A DNA stretch of 64,000 nt from Streptomyces sp. NBC_00435 (GTDB lineage Bacteria > Actinomycetota > Actinomycetes > Streptomycetales > Streptomycetaceae). The translations under genes and the position numbers were made by a program. The stretch spans positions 62,001 through 126,000 of the forward strand of contig NZ_CP107925.1 of the NCBI RefSeq assembly GCF_036014235.1. The letters are read 5' to 3'. This document shows, in pieces, positions 58,059-64,000 of the stretch; positions within the stretch are counted from its first letter, which is position 1, and each line of letters starts with the position of its first letter. The notes below the pieces were generated by a model, which saw only the letters and a program-made list of their open reading frames with translations, was not told the origin of the DNA and searched no databases.

Positions 58059-58556
58059 TCACACCTGTTCCAGTTCGAATCTGTGGAATCCGCCCTGAAG
58101 GAAGATCAGGGGGGTCTGGGTCTCACGGGCACCCATGGCGACGACTTCGCCGATGATCATCACGTGGTCTCCGGCCACCACGTGGTCGCGCAGGCTGCAC
58201 TCCATCCAGGCCGCCGCGTCGAACAGCAGCGTCCCGGTGGCCTCGCCCGGGGCCCCGGCCACCTCGGTCAGCGCCTGGTCGCGCTCGGGCCGCCGGCGCG
58301 CGAACGCGCGCGCGGTGGACTCGCCCTCGGCTCCGAGGATCGAGATCCCGACGACGCCGGTGCGCAGCAGCTCGGCGAAGAACTCCGAGTCGTGGCGGAA
58401 GCTCAGGGAAACCAGCGGCGGTTCCAGTGAGACGGAGGTGAGCGAGTTGACGGTGATCGCGTTGTGGGTGCGTACGCCGTCGTCGTCGGTGTACGTGCTG
58501 ACGACGCAGACCCCGGTGGCGAAGGAGCGCATCACATCGCGCAGGTCGTGGTTCAT
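58059..58556 (-). CDS. flavin reductase (HpaC-like) for the adjacent monooxygenase
   Basis: 165 aa. The flavin-reductase fold is visible in MRSFATGVCVVSTYTDDDGVRTHNAITVNSLTSVSLEPPLVSLSF (residues 9-53) and in GDHVMIIGEVVAMG near 130. It uses NAD(P)H to reduce free FAD or FMN, which the HpaB-type oxygenase encoded just upstream consumes. The two genes are separated by an 80-nt spacer with a strong stem-loop. Confidence 0.93.
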   Translation of the reverse strand: MNHDLRDVMRSFATGVCVVSTYTDDDGVRTHNAITVNSLTSVSLEPPLVSLSFRHDSEFFAELLRTGVVGISILGAEGESTARAFARRRPERDQALTEVAGAPGEATGTLLFDAAAWMECSLRDHVVAGDHVMIIGEVVAMGARETQTPLIFLQGGFHRFELEQV

Positions 58557-58579
58557 GGCCGGGCCTCTCTGCTGGGCGC

Positions 58580-58619
58580 GGACGGGTGCGCGCGGCGCTT
58601 CGGCCGCGGGCACCCGTCC
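58580..58619 (-). terminator. stem-loop between hpaB-like and flavin-reductase genes (attenuator?)
   Basis: The 17-nt arms 58580-58596 (GGACGGGTGCGCGCGGC) and 58603-58619 (GCCGCGGGCACCCGTCC) pair with one mismatch around GCTTCG. It lies 17 nt after the monooxygenase stop, inside what otherwise looks like one operon, so it may reduce reductase expression relative to oxygenase or protect the upstream mRNA. Confidence 0.6.
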
Positions 58620-58636
58620 GTACGCGGGCTGACGGG

Positions 58637-60175
58637 TCAGTTCTCCTGGGCCCAGCGGCCGCGGGTCCAGCCGTCGAGGTCGTAGTCGTCCATGGCCCTC
58701 TGGACGAGGTCGCCGTAGTTGTCGAGCAGGCCGGCGCCGCGGGACCAGTTCAGGGTGTCGAGGCGGACCTGGTCGGGACCGCCGGCGTAGTTGAGCTCGT
58801 AGAGCTCGTGGCGGGCGCCGAACTCGGTGCCGATCGCGTCCCAGGCCAGCTTGAAGAGCTTGGTGCGCTCCTCGGCCGTGGCGCCGGTGCCGCGGTAGTA
58901 ACGGTCGAGCAGCGGGCGCAGCTCGGGGTTCTGCAGGTCCTTGGCGCTGGACGGGGTCATCAGCAGCGCGCCCGCGAGGTGCTCCTCGAAGAAGCGGTGC
59001 GTGCGCTCCCAGCTGAGCGGGGCGAGCGCCCGGTAGCCGGCCGAGTAGTCCATGCGCGGCAGGACGGTGCCGGCCGGGCCGGCCTCCGGGTCCAGGGCCA
59101 TGGCGCTGGTGACGGCCCAGGTCTGGTGGCGCCAGGCCAGCAGTTCGCCGAGGCCGGCCTGGACGCCGCGGAAGCCGTCCGTGCCGTTGATGCGGGTGCC
59201 CTTGTCGAGGATGCCCGCCATGAACTCGAGCTTGACCGACATGCGGATCGCGCCCTGGAAGAAGCCGCGGGAGAGCAGGCCGGAGCGCGGGAAGTACTGG
59301 TGGATCTTCTCGGTGTCCCGGTAGATCAGGACGTTCTCCCACGGGATGAACGCCTTGTCGAAGACCAGCACGGCGTCGTTCTCGTCGAACCGGCTGGAGA
59401 GCGGGTTGTCGAACGGGCTGGTGGCCTTGCCCTCGTAGGAGGTGCGGCAGACGACCTTCATGCCCGGGGTGTTCAGCGGCGCCATGAAGGCGAGCGCCAT
59501 GTCCTCGGCCTTGCCCTTTTCGAGGTTGGCCAGGTGGATCTGGCCGACGAAGGCGACGTTGCTCAGTGCCGAGGCGGTGGCCATGAGCTTGGCGCCCTCG
59601 ACGACGATGCCGTCCTCGCGCTCCTCGACGACCTTCAGGTAGACGTCGCGGATCTCGTGCGCCGACTTGTTGCGGTCGACGGGCGGGTTGACGATCGCGT
59701 GGCTGATCGAGAGGCCCTGGCGGGCGTACTTCTCGTACCAGGCGCGGGCGTTGTCGCCGAAGGGCTCGTAGAAGTCGTGGGTGACGGCCAGGCCGGCCAT
59801 GAACGACGCCTTGTAGTCGGGCGTGCGGTTCATGAAGCCGTAGCTCAGGCGGGCCCAGTGCTCGATGGCGTCACGGGCCTTGAGGAGTTCCTCGGGCGAG
59901 TGCGCCGGGGTGAAGAAGCGGTGGACGCGGTAACCCGTGTACCGGTCGACCGTCGTCATCAGGTCCTTGGTGTCCGGGTGGTGGAGCGCGTCGTAGAGGT
60001 GCGCGGTCGACCTAGCGGCGTTGGCGAAGGCCGGGTGCGTCGTCACGTCCTTGACGAGCTCGCCGTCCACGAAGACCTGGCGACCGTCACGCAGGCTCTC
60101 CAGGTAGGAGTCGCCCGTCATGAGGTCGTTCGGAGCCTCGCCGGCCGACTGATCCACTATCGGGACCTGACCCAT
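58637..60175 (-). CDS. HpaB-family FAD-dependent monooxygenase (4-hydroxyphenylacetate 3-hydroxylase type)
   Basis: 512 aa from the ATG at 60175, with GGAGAGG upstream. The length and blocks (MTGDSYLESLRDGRQVFVDGE, DRNKSAHEIRDVYLKVVEEREDGIVVEGAKLMATASALSN, FDKAFIPWENVLIYRD, RSGLLSRGFFQGAIRMSVKLEFMAGIL) match the HpaB oxygenase. It uses reduced flavin from the adjacent reductase and oxygen to hydroxylate a phenol ortho to the hydroxyl. With the TyrA and aminotransferase functions nearby, a tyrosine- or 4-hydroxyphenylpyruvate-derived substrate is likely, giving a catechol. First gene of the leftward transcript. Confidence 0.93.
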   Translation of the reverse strand: MGQVPIVDQSAGEAPNDLMTGDSYLESLRDGRQVFVDGELVKDVTTHPAFANAARSTAHLYDALHHPDTKDLMTTVDRYTGYRVHRFFTPAHSPEELLKARDAIEHWARLSYGFMNRTPDYKASFMAGLAVTHDFYEPFGDNARAWYEKYARQGLSISHAIVNPPVDRNKSAHEIRDVYLKVVEEREDGIVVEGAKLMATASALSNVAFVGQIHLANLEKGKAEDMALAFMAPLNTPGMKVVCRTSYEGKATSPFDNPLSSRFDENDAVLVFDKAFIPWENVLIYRDTEKIHQYFPRSGLLSRGFFQGAIRMSVKLEFMAGILDKGTRINGTDGFRGVQAGLGELLAWRHQTWAVTSAMALDPEAGPAGTVLPRMDYSAGYRALAPLSWERTHRFFEEHLAGALLMTPSSAKDLQNPELRPLLDRYYRGTGATAEERTKLFKLAWDAIGTEFGARHELYELNYAGGPDQVRLDTLNWSRGAGLLDNYGDLVQRAMDDYDLDGWTRGRWAQEN

Positions 60176-60520
60176 TTTGGTGTCCTCTCCAGGGGTAATA
60201 CACGCGACCGCTGCCGGGCGCACAGTTCGATTGATCCCGAGCGTAGGCTCGCTCGAGCATCAGCTCTTGCGGGGCTGCGCACGGACAATTGCCCATCTAC
60301 GCCAACTCTGGCGGCATCACGTTCTTGGTGGCGCGTCAACGGGTAGGAGAAGAAAACCTGTTGACGTTGCCGAGGCACTTCGGGAACGTGTCCGCATAAG
60401 GCGGAACGATGAATTCCGAATGGCCGGAAATAGCTGCGGCCCGGCATTGATCCAGGAAATTCGGATACACAGCCGGGCCGTATGTAAAAAGAATTGCTAA
60501 AAGATGTCCGACGCGGCTGG
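60176..60520. promoter_or_regulatory. 345-bp non-coding region before the HpaB gene, with an inverted repeat at 60334-60366
   Basis: This stretch carries the promoter of the HpaB operon and is visibly less GC-rich than the genes. CGTCAACGGGT (60334-60344) and ACCTGTTGACG (60356-60366) are inverted repeats with one G-T mismatch and an AG-rich loop, a possible LysR-type or other operator. A TGTAAAAAGAATTGCTAAAA stretch lies at 60483-60502. No RNA gene or small gene was recognised. Confidence 0.5.
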
Positions 60521-60799
60521 TCAGGCGGCGGGACGGGTACGGCCGGCGGCGGCCGCGTCGATACAGGCCGCTTCGGCGATCAGAATGATCTTCTCGACGT
60601 GCGGCAGCAGTCGGATGCCCGCCTCGGTGAGCTGGACACGGCCGCCGGCGCGATGGAACAGCGGCGCACCGATGTAGTCCTCGAGGTTCTTGATGTGGGC
60701 GGTGACGCTGGGTTGCGAGTAGTGGAGGTTCCGGGCGGCACGAGTGAAGCTCATCTCGGCGGCTACTTCGCGGAACGAGCGTAACTGCTGGAACTGCAC
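60521..60799 (-). CDS. short LysR-type DNA-binding protein lacking the effector domain
   Basis: 92 aa from a GTG at 60799, with AAGGGAG 9 nt upstream. It is a complete LysR winged helix-turn-helix (MQFQQLRSFREVAAEMSFTRAARNLHYSQPSVTAHIKNLEDYIGAPLFHRAGGRVQLTEAG) plus the linker helix, and then ends in AAGRTRPAA. The roughly 200-residue ligand-binding domain is absent and no remnant follows in any frame. It could act as a constitutive regulator, or oligomerise through the linker helix. A receptor operator of the ATACC class is upstream, so it probably relays that signal to the HpaB operon. Confidence 0.85.
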   Translation of the reverse strand: MQFQQLRSFREVAAEMSFTRAARNLHYSQPSVTAHIKNLEDYIGAPLFHRAGGRVQLTEAGIRLLPHVEKIILIAEAACIDAAAAGRTRPAA

Positions 60800-60842
60800 G
60801 GCAGGGGCTCCCTTCTGCGAGGCTCAGAGCCTCGTAGGAAAG

Positions 60843-60867
60843 AAACATACCACGGTGCAGGTATAAC
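60843..60867 (-). promoter_or_regulatory. ARE-like operator upstream of the short LysR gene
   Basis: AAACATACCACGGTGCAGGT followed by ATAAC has half-sites ATACC and GGTAT in inverted orientation, the best palindrome of the four related sites. It also contains GGTGCAG/CTGCACC, a hairpin at 60854-60873. It lies 44-68 nt before the LysR start. Confidence 0.7.
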
Positions 60868-60915
60868 TGCACCGGCGAGACCTCGCCCGTCCGCATCCCG
60901 GGCAAGCCCGGACAT

Positions 60916-60954
60916 ACCTGTGGCCATGCCCGCAGGGAGGGCATGGCCACAGGT
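60916..60954 (-). terminator. terminator after the detached C-terminal-domain gene
   Basis: ACCTGTGGCCATGCCC (60916-60931) pairs perfectly with GGGCATGGCCACAGGT (60939-60954) around a 7-nt loop. It is 43 nt past the stop of the gene at 60997 and ends the leftward ligase transcript before the LysR promoter. Confidence 0.85.
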
Positions 60955-60996
60955 CAGCCGCTGCTTCGTGGTTGACAGCGGGTTTTGCGGAATGGA

Positions 60997-61380
60997 CTAG
61001 TCGGACATCTCCATCGGAGAGAGGAGGTCCCTGGCGATCTGCGGGAGCAGACGGTCGATCAGCAGGCCCGTGCGCGCGGATCCGTCGGCCGCGCGCGGGA
61101 TCACGTCGACGGCCACGGCGTGCGAGAGCACCCACGGCATGCGCCGCTCGCAGGCGGCCAGCGCGGCCTGGCGTCCGCCGGCCTCCTGGTCCTCCTCCAG
61201 GAGCGGTACGAAGGCCACCACCAGCGTCTCGCCCACCTCGGGCAGCTGGGTGCGCATCACCGCGATGTCCTGGACGCAGGGCAGGTCGAGGAGTTCGAGC
61301 TCGAGCGCGAAGAAGGCCGTCTCGAAGTCCTCCACCAGCACCTCGTCGTACGGCTGGTCGTCGAAGGAGGGCAGGTTCAC
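60997..61380 (-). CDS. stand-alone C-terminal-domain paralogue of the adjacent AMP ligase
   Basis: 127 aa from a GTG at 61380 that overlaps the ligase stop (GTGA). Residues 25-125 align along their length with the C-terminal domain of that ligase: ELELLDLPCVQDIAVMR versus ESDLLNLPCLRDTAVMR, and AVDVIPRAADGSARTGLLIDRLLP versus AVDTIPYSPTGRIRTGDLLDAVLP. It is therefore a duplicated AMP-binding C-terminal subdomain on its own. The position of the catalytic A10 lysine is Ser (DGSART). It may bind the ligase-like protein or act as a scaffold. Confidence 0.75.
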   Translation of the reverse strand: MNLPSFDDQPYDEVLVEDFETAFFALELELLDLPCVQDIAVMRTQLPEVGETLVVAFVPLLEEDQEAGGRQAALAACERRMPWVLSHAVAVDVIPRAADGSARTGLLIDRLLPQIARDLLSPMEMSD

Positions 61381-62990
61381 GCGGACATCTCCTGTTGCAT
61401 CGACTGCTCAAGCTGCAGGTTCAGAGTGATGATGGGCAGTACGGCGTCGAGCAGGTCCCCGGTGCGGATGCGGCCCGTCGGGCTGTACGGGATGGTGTCG
61501 ACGGCGATGACGTGCGCGGGCAGCGACGGGACCCGGCGGGCACAGGCCGCGCTGAGCGCCTGGTAGCCGGTGGCCTCCCGGCCGACCGCCACCGCGATGA
61601 AGGGCACCACGATCGCGTCGCCGAGCACCGCGCTGCTGACCCGCATGACGGCGGTGTCGCGCAGGCAGGGCAGGTTGAGCAGGTCCGACTCCAGCCGGAA
61701 CAGCTCGGTGTCGACCGCCGAATCACGGACCACCAGTGGCACGTCGGTGACGCGCCCGGTGACCAGCAGCCGGCCGGTCTCGTCCACGTAGCCGGACTCG
61801 TCGGTGACCAGGAAGCGCTCCGCGCCCCAGCCGAGGTCCAGCTCGGTGACCTCGGTCTCGCCGTCCAGGTAGGCGTCCATCACCTGGTGGCCCGCGTAGG
61901 CCAGGCGTCCGGTCTCGCCCTGCTGCACCGGCTGCCCGTCCTCACCGAGGACGGCGACGGTCGTGCCGAGGGTGGCGTGGCCCGACCGCGGCGGCGAGAC
62001 CAGCAGTTCCTCGGGGCCCATGACGGCGGTGAGTCCGGTCTCCGGGGTGCCGAGCGCGGTGTGCAGCACCGGACCGAGGCGCTCCCAGGCCGTGTTGACG
62101 GTCCATCGGCCCAGGTGGGCGCCCGGGGTGAGGAGGAACCGCAGGTGGCGGGTGCGCGGCGAGGGCTCGGCGTTCTCGGGCAGCGTGAGCACCGAGTGCA
62201 GGGAGGCCGGGGTGATCACTCCGGTGGTGACGCGTTCGCCGACGAGCAGGGTGCTCAGCGCCTCGGCGCCGGCTCCGTCCGCGAGGACGACGGTGGCGCC
62301 GACGCCGAGCATCGTGCGGGTCAGCGCCAGGGCGGTGGACTGGGCCGGCGGGGCGGAGGCCAGGTGGACGTCGTCCCGGTTGAGGCCGAACTCGTCGACG
62401 AGGTCGACCAGGTGGCGGCCCTCGGAGGGAGTGCGGCGCACGGCGATCCGGGAGGGGCCGTCGCTGCGCGCACTGACCGCGAAGGACTCGTACGGCCGGG
62501 GCGCGGGCAGGGTCCGCAGGGCTTCGGTCGAGGTCAGGACGTCGAAGTTGAGTGCCTGGTGCTTTCCGGGGGCGGCGGGCGCGCCGGGCGCGGTGACACC
62601 GTCCAGGAGGACGTGCAGGGCCTGCGGGCCGCTGGGCCAGACGAGCTGGTCGAGGGTGGCACGGTGGTCCGAGGTCACGAAGACCAGGGACGGCTCCAGC
62701 CAGGTGAGCACCTGGCCCAGGTCGTCCGCGCCGCTCTCCGGGTCGAGCCCGGTGCAGGAGACGCCGAGGGTGGCGCAGGCGCTCATCGCGACGGTCAGCT
62801 GCCAGCTGTTGCCGGCGAGGAAGACCGCGCGGACCGGGCCCTCCGCGGGCAGGTGCTCGGTGAGTCCGGCCGCCGTCCGCTCCACGGTCTCGGCGAACTG
62901 GCCCCAGGTCAGCCGCACCTGGCCGTCGACCAAGGCATCCCGCGTCACGCCGCCCGCCGCGTGCCGGCGGATGTCATCGAGCTTGATCAT
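61377..62990 (-). CDS. degenerate AMP-binding (adenylation) enzyme
   Basis: 537 aa from the ATG at 62990, with GGAG 7 nt upstream. The fold is recognisable (ITPASLHSVLTLPENA, HTALGTPETGLTAVMGPEEL, ETGRLAYAGHQVMDAYLDGE), but key residues are altered. The P-loop at 171-186 reads AVSARSDGPSRIAVRR instead of a TSGTTGxPKG type. The A7 TGD reads VTDES. The A8 hinge GR-D reads GRVTDVP. The A10 Lys is Arg (PTGRIRTG). Normal adenylation therefore seems unlikely. It may be a structural partner, a thioesterification-only enzyme or a decaying gene; the intact frame and regulated promoter argue for function. Confidence 0.8.
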   Translation of the reverse strand: MIKLDDIRRHAAGGVTRDALVDGQVRLTWGQFAETVERTAAGLTEHLPAEGPVRAVFLAGNSWQLTVAMSACATLGVSCTGLDPESGADDLGQVLTWLEPSLVFVTSDHRATLDQLVWPSGPQALHVLLDGVTAPGAPAAPGKHQALNFDVLTSTEALRTLPAPRPYESFAVSARSDGPSRIAVRRTPSEGRHLVDLVDEFGLNRDDVHLASAPPAQSTALALTRTMLGVGATVVLADGAGAEALSTLLVGERVTTGVITPASLHSVLTLPENAEPSPRTRHLRFLLTPGAHLGRWTVNTAWERLGPVLHTALGTPETGLTAVMGPEELLVSPPRSGHATLGTTVAVLGEDGQPVQQGETGRLAYAGHQVMDAYLDGETEVTELDLGWGAERFLVTDESGYVDETGRLLVTGRVTDVPLVVRDSAVDTELFRLESDLLNLPCLRDTAVMRVSSAVLGDAIVVPFIAVAVGREATGYQALSAACARRVPSLPAHVIAVDTIPYSPTGRIRTGDLLDAVLPIITLNLQLEQSMQQEMSA

Positions 62991-63047
62991 GTGGGTTCTC
63001 CGTGGTCGGTCAAGAGCCTCGTGTGTGGCTCGGGGCCGCGCCCATGG

Positions 63048-63070
63048 AAACAAACCTGCATGAAGGTAGG
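63048..63070 (-). promoter_or_regulatory. ARE-like operator upstream of the degenerate ligase gene
   Basis: AAACAAACCTGCATGAAGGT followed by AGG shares ACCTGCATG with the AraC-promoter site and has AACC/GGT half-sites. It lies 58-80 nt before the start at 62990. Confidence 0.6.
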
Positions 63071-63129
63071 CAACCGTCATCGGAAGTTCTGATGTGGATT
63101 GCCCGGAACCGGAATGAGTAGCTCAAAAA

Positions 63130-63162
63130 CCTCCGCCGGGCGTCGAGGACGCCCGGCGGAGG
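63130..63162 (-). terminator. terminator after the ScbR-like gene
   Basis: CCTCCGCCGGGCGTC (63130-63144) pairs perfectly with GACGCCCGGCGGAGG (63148-63162) around GAG. It lies 30 nt past the receptor stop. Confidence 0.85.
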
Positions 63163-63191
63163 TGAGGCAGGAAAGGGGAAGGAAGGAGGGG

Positions 63192-63893
63192 CTAGGCCTG
63201 GGCCGCGGCCGGCTCCACGACATCGGGCTCGGCCTCGGCCTGTTCCCGGAGGTGTTTCTCCAGGTCAGCGACGACCCGGTCGGCCCGGCCGGGGGCCATG
63301 TCCAGTTCGGCGAGCACGGTCGGCAGCGCGATGATCGGCATGATGTGCCGGAGCAGGACGGACACCCGGACTTCCAGGTCCTCCCAGTCGGTCATCACTT
63401 CCGAGAGCACCTGGACTCCGGTGAAGGCTCCGACGAAGAGGTTGGCCACCGCGTCCAGGTCCACGTGCGCGTGGAGTTCACCGAACTCCCGGGCCTGCCC
63501 GAGCGCGAAACGGTTGTGGTCGATCCAGTCCTGGTAGGGCCTGAGGCGGTCCGCGTGATGACTGCCCCGTTCCAGGGAGAGCCTCAGGCTGCCCTGCACG
63601 ATCGGATCACTGCGGATCTGGACGGCGAAGAGCATGCCCTTGTCGATCAGTTCCTGGAGGCGCGTGCTCCGGGGTACGACCGGGAAGCCGATTGTGTCGA
63701 TCTGGCTGGCCAGGACGGCCTGGGCGAGTTCTTCCTTGCCCTTGAAGTAGTAGTAGAAGGCGCCCTTGGTGAGCCCGAGCCTCTGGTAGACGTCCGCGAT
63801 CGTGGCTCCGTTGAAGCCCTTTTCCGCAAAGACGGCGCCGGCGGCCTCGACGATGAGTTGCCGGGTGCGCCGGGAAGTCTCCCTCTGGGACAC
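63192..63893 (-). CDS. gamma-butyrolactone receptor (ScbR/ArpA family)
   Basis: 233 aa from a GTG at 63893 (MSQRETSRRTRQLIVEAAGAV), with GAAGGAG upstream; a TTG at 63923 with a well spaced AGGAGG would add ten residues. The DNA-binding domain (GAVFAEKGFNGATIADVYQRLGLTKGAFYYYFKGKEELAQAVL) and the VANLFVGAFTGVQVLSEVM segment are those of autoregulator receptors. The C-terminus is an acidic Ala/Glu tail. An ATACC-class site precedes the gene and similar sites precede the degenerate ligase, short LysR and AraC genes, so it is the probable repressor of the second cluster. Confidence 0.9.
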   Translation of the reverse strand: MSQRETSRRTRQLIVEAAGAVFAEKGFNGATIADVYQRLGLTKGAFYYYFKGKEELAQAVLASQIDTIGFPVVPRSTRLQELIDKGMLFAVQIRSDPIVQGSLRLSLERGSHHADRLRPYQDWIDHNRFALGQAREFGELHAHVDLDAVANLFVGAFTGVQVLSEVMTDWEDLEVRVSVLLRHIMPIIALPTVLAELDMAPGRADRVVADLEKHLREQAEAEPDVVEPAAAQA

Positions 63894-63973
63894 CCTCGCT
63901 CCTTCCACGTTCCTGCCGGCCAATCATGCACCTCCTCGGAGGTACGAGCATGTCACCGAAAACAGCCGTTGCA

Positions 63974-64000
63974 AATTATACCAGGCAGCACGTATCTTGC
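63974..64000 (-). promoter_or_regulatory. ARE-like operator upstream of the ScbR-like gene
   Basis: AATTATACCAGGCAGCACGT followed by ATCTT has ATACC and CGTAT half-sites. It lies 81-107 nt before the GTG start (51-77 nt before the alternative TTG) at the window edge and fits autoregulation. Confidence 0.6.

Noticed and set aside
1..64000. CRISPR arrays, tRNA or rRNA genes, phage attachment sites
   Set aside because: No spaced direct repeats of CRISPR type, no cloverleaf or rRNA sequence, and no integrase or att-like duplication were found by reading both strands.

Overview
The base composition (very GC-rich with GC3-biased codons), the GTG/TTG starts, the many 4-nt start/stop overlaps and the density of gamma-butyrolactone-receptor-type regulators point to a Streptomyces or close-relative chromosome. 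The window is almost entirely accessory, specialised-metabolism DNA. I see no rRNA, tRNA, CRISPR array, PKS or NRPS megasynthase.

Region 1 (1-15.8 kb) is mostly transcribed leftwards. From its promoter end it holds a homocitrate-synthase-like enzyme, a LysW-type amino-group carrier protein and the three enzymes that act on carrier-bound substrate (LysX ligase, LysZ kinase, LysY reductase), then a stand-alone class I glutamine amidotransferase. Next come a Leu/Val-type amino-acid dehydrogenase, an acyl-AMP ligase, a class I aminotransferase, a GguC-like FAH-fold protein, a phthalate-dioxygenase-reductase-type flavoprotein, an acyltransferase-3 membrane enzyme, and the E1 alpha/beta and start of E2 of a 2-oxoacid dehydrogenase. 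A racemase/isomerase-fold protein is divergent. The carrier ends in Gln where the family is expected to end in Glu, which makes this the most interesting system in the window.

Region 2 (15.8-24 kb) is a regulatory block: an OmpR-type response regulator, two receptor-like TetR proteins, a SigR-like sigma factor with an MFS exporter, and a domesticated IS701-type transposase. Four of these genes share a CGAACGTTC-like operator just upstream of the start. A secreted metallopeptidase and a frameshifted SigE-like sigma factor with its membrane partner follow.

Region 3 (23.7-30.7 kb) and its echo at 38.5-42.9 kb contain two paralogous ABC-2 transporter/DUF4097 modules sharing a nearly identical block of about 600 bp. 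Each sits beside a different DNA-binding protein: a HicB/RHH-like protein flanked by helically phased TGGCGCC arrays, and a fused IS30-HTH/MarR-like regulator with TCGTTGC operators.

Region 4 (30.7-38.4 kb and 42.9-64 kb) looks like a second, tyrosine- or phenol-directed cluster. It carries DAHP synthase, chorismate mutase, prephenate dehydrogenase, chorismate synthase, dehydroquinate synthase, transketolase and EPSP synthase in one coupled operon. A HisC-like aminotransferase, an HpaB-type flavin monooxygenase with flavin reductase, a class II aldolase, redox enzymes, an MFS exporter, one intact AMP ligase, one degenerate AMP ligase with a detached C-terminal domain, a methyltransferase and a second GAPDH (possible self-resistance) accompany it. 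AraC, short LysR and ScbR-like regulators control it; four of its promoters carry a second operator class (ATACC-N8-11-GTA). The final products cannot be named from the sequence.
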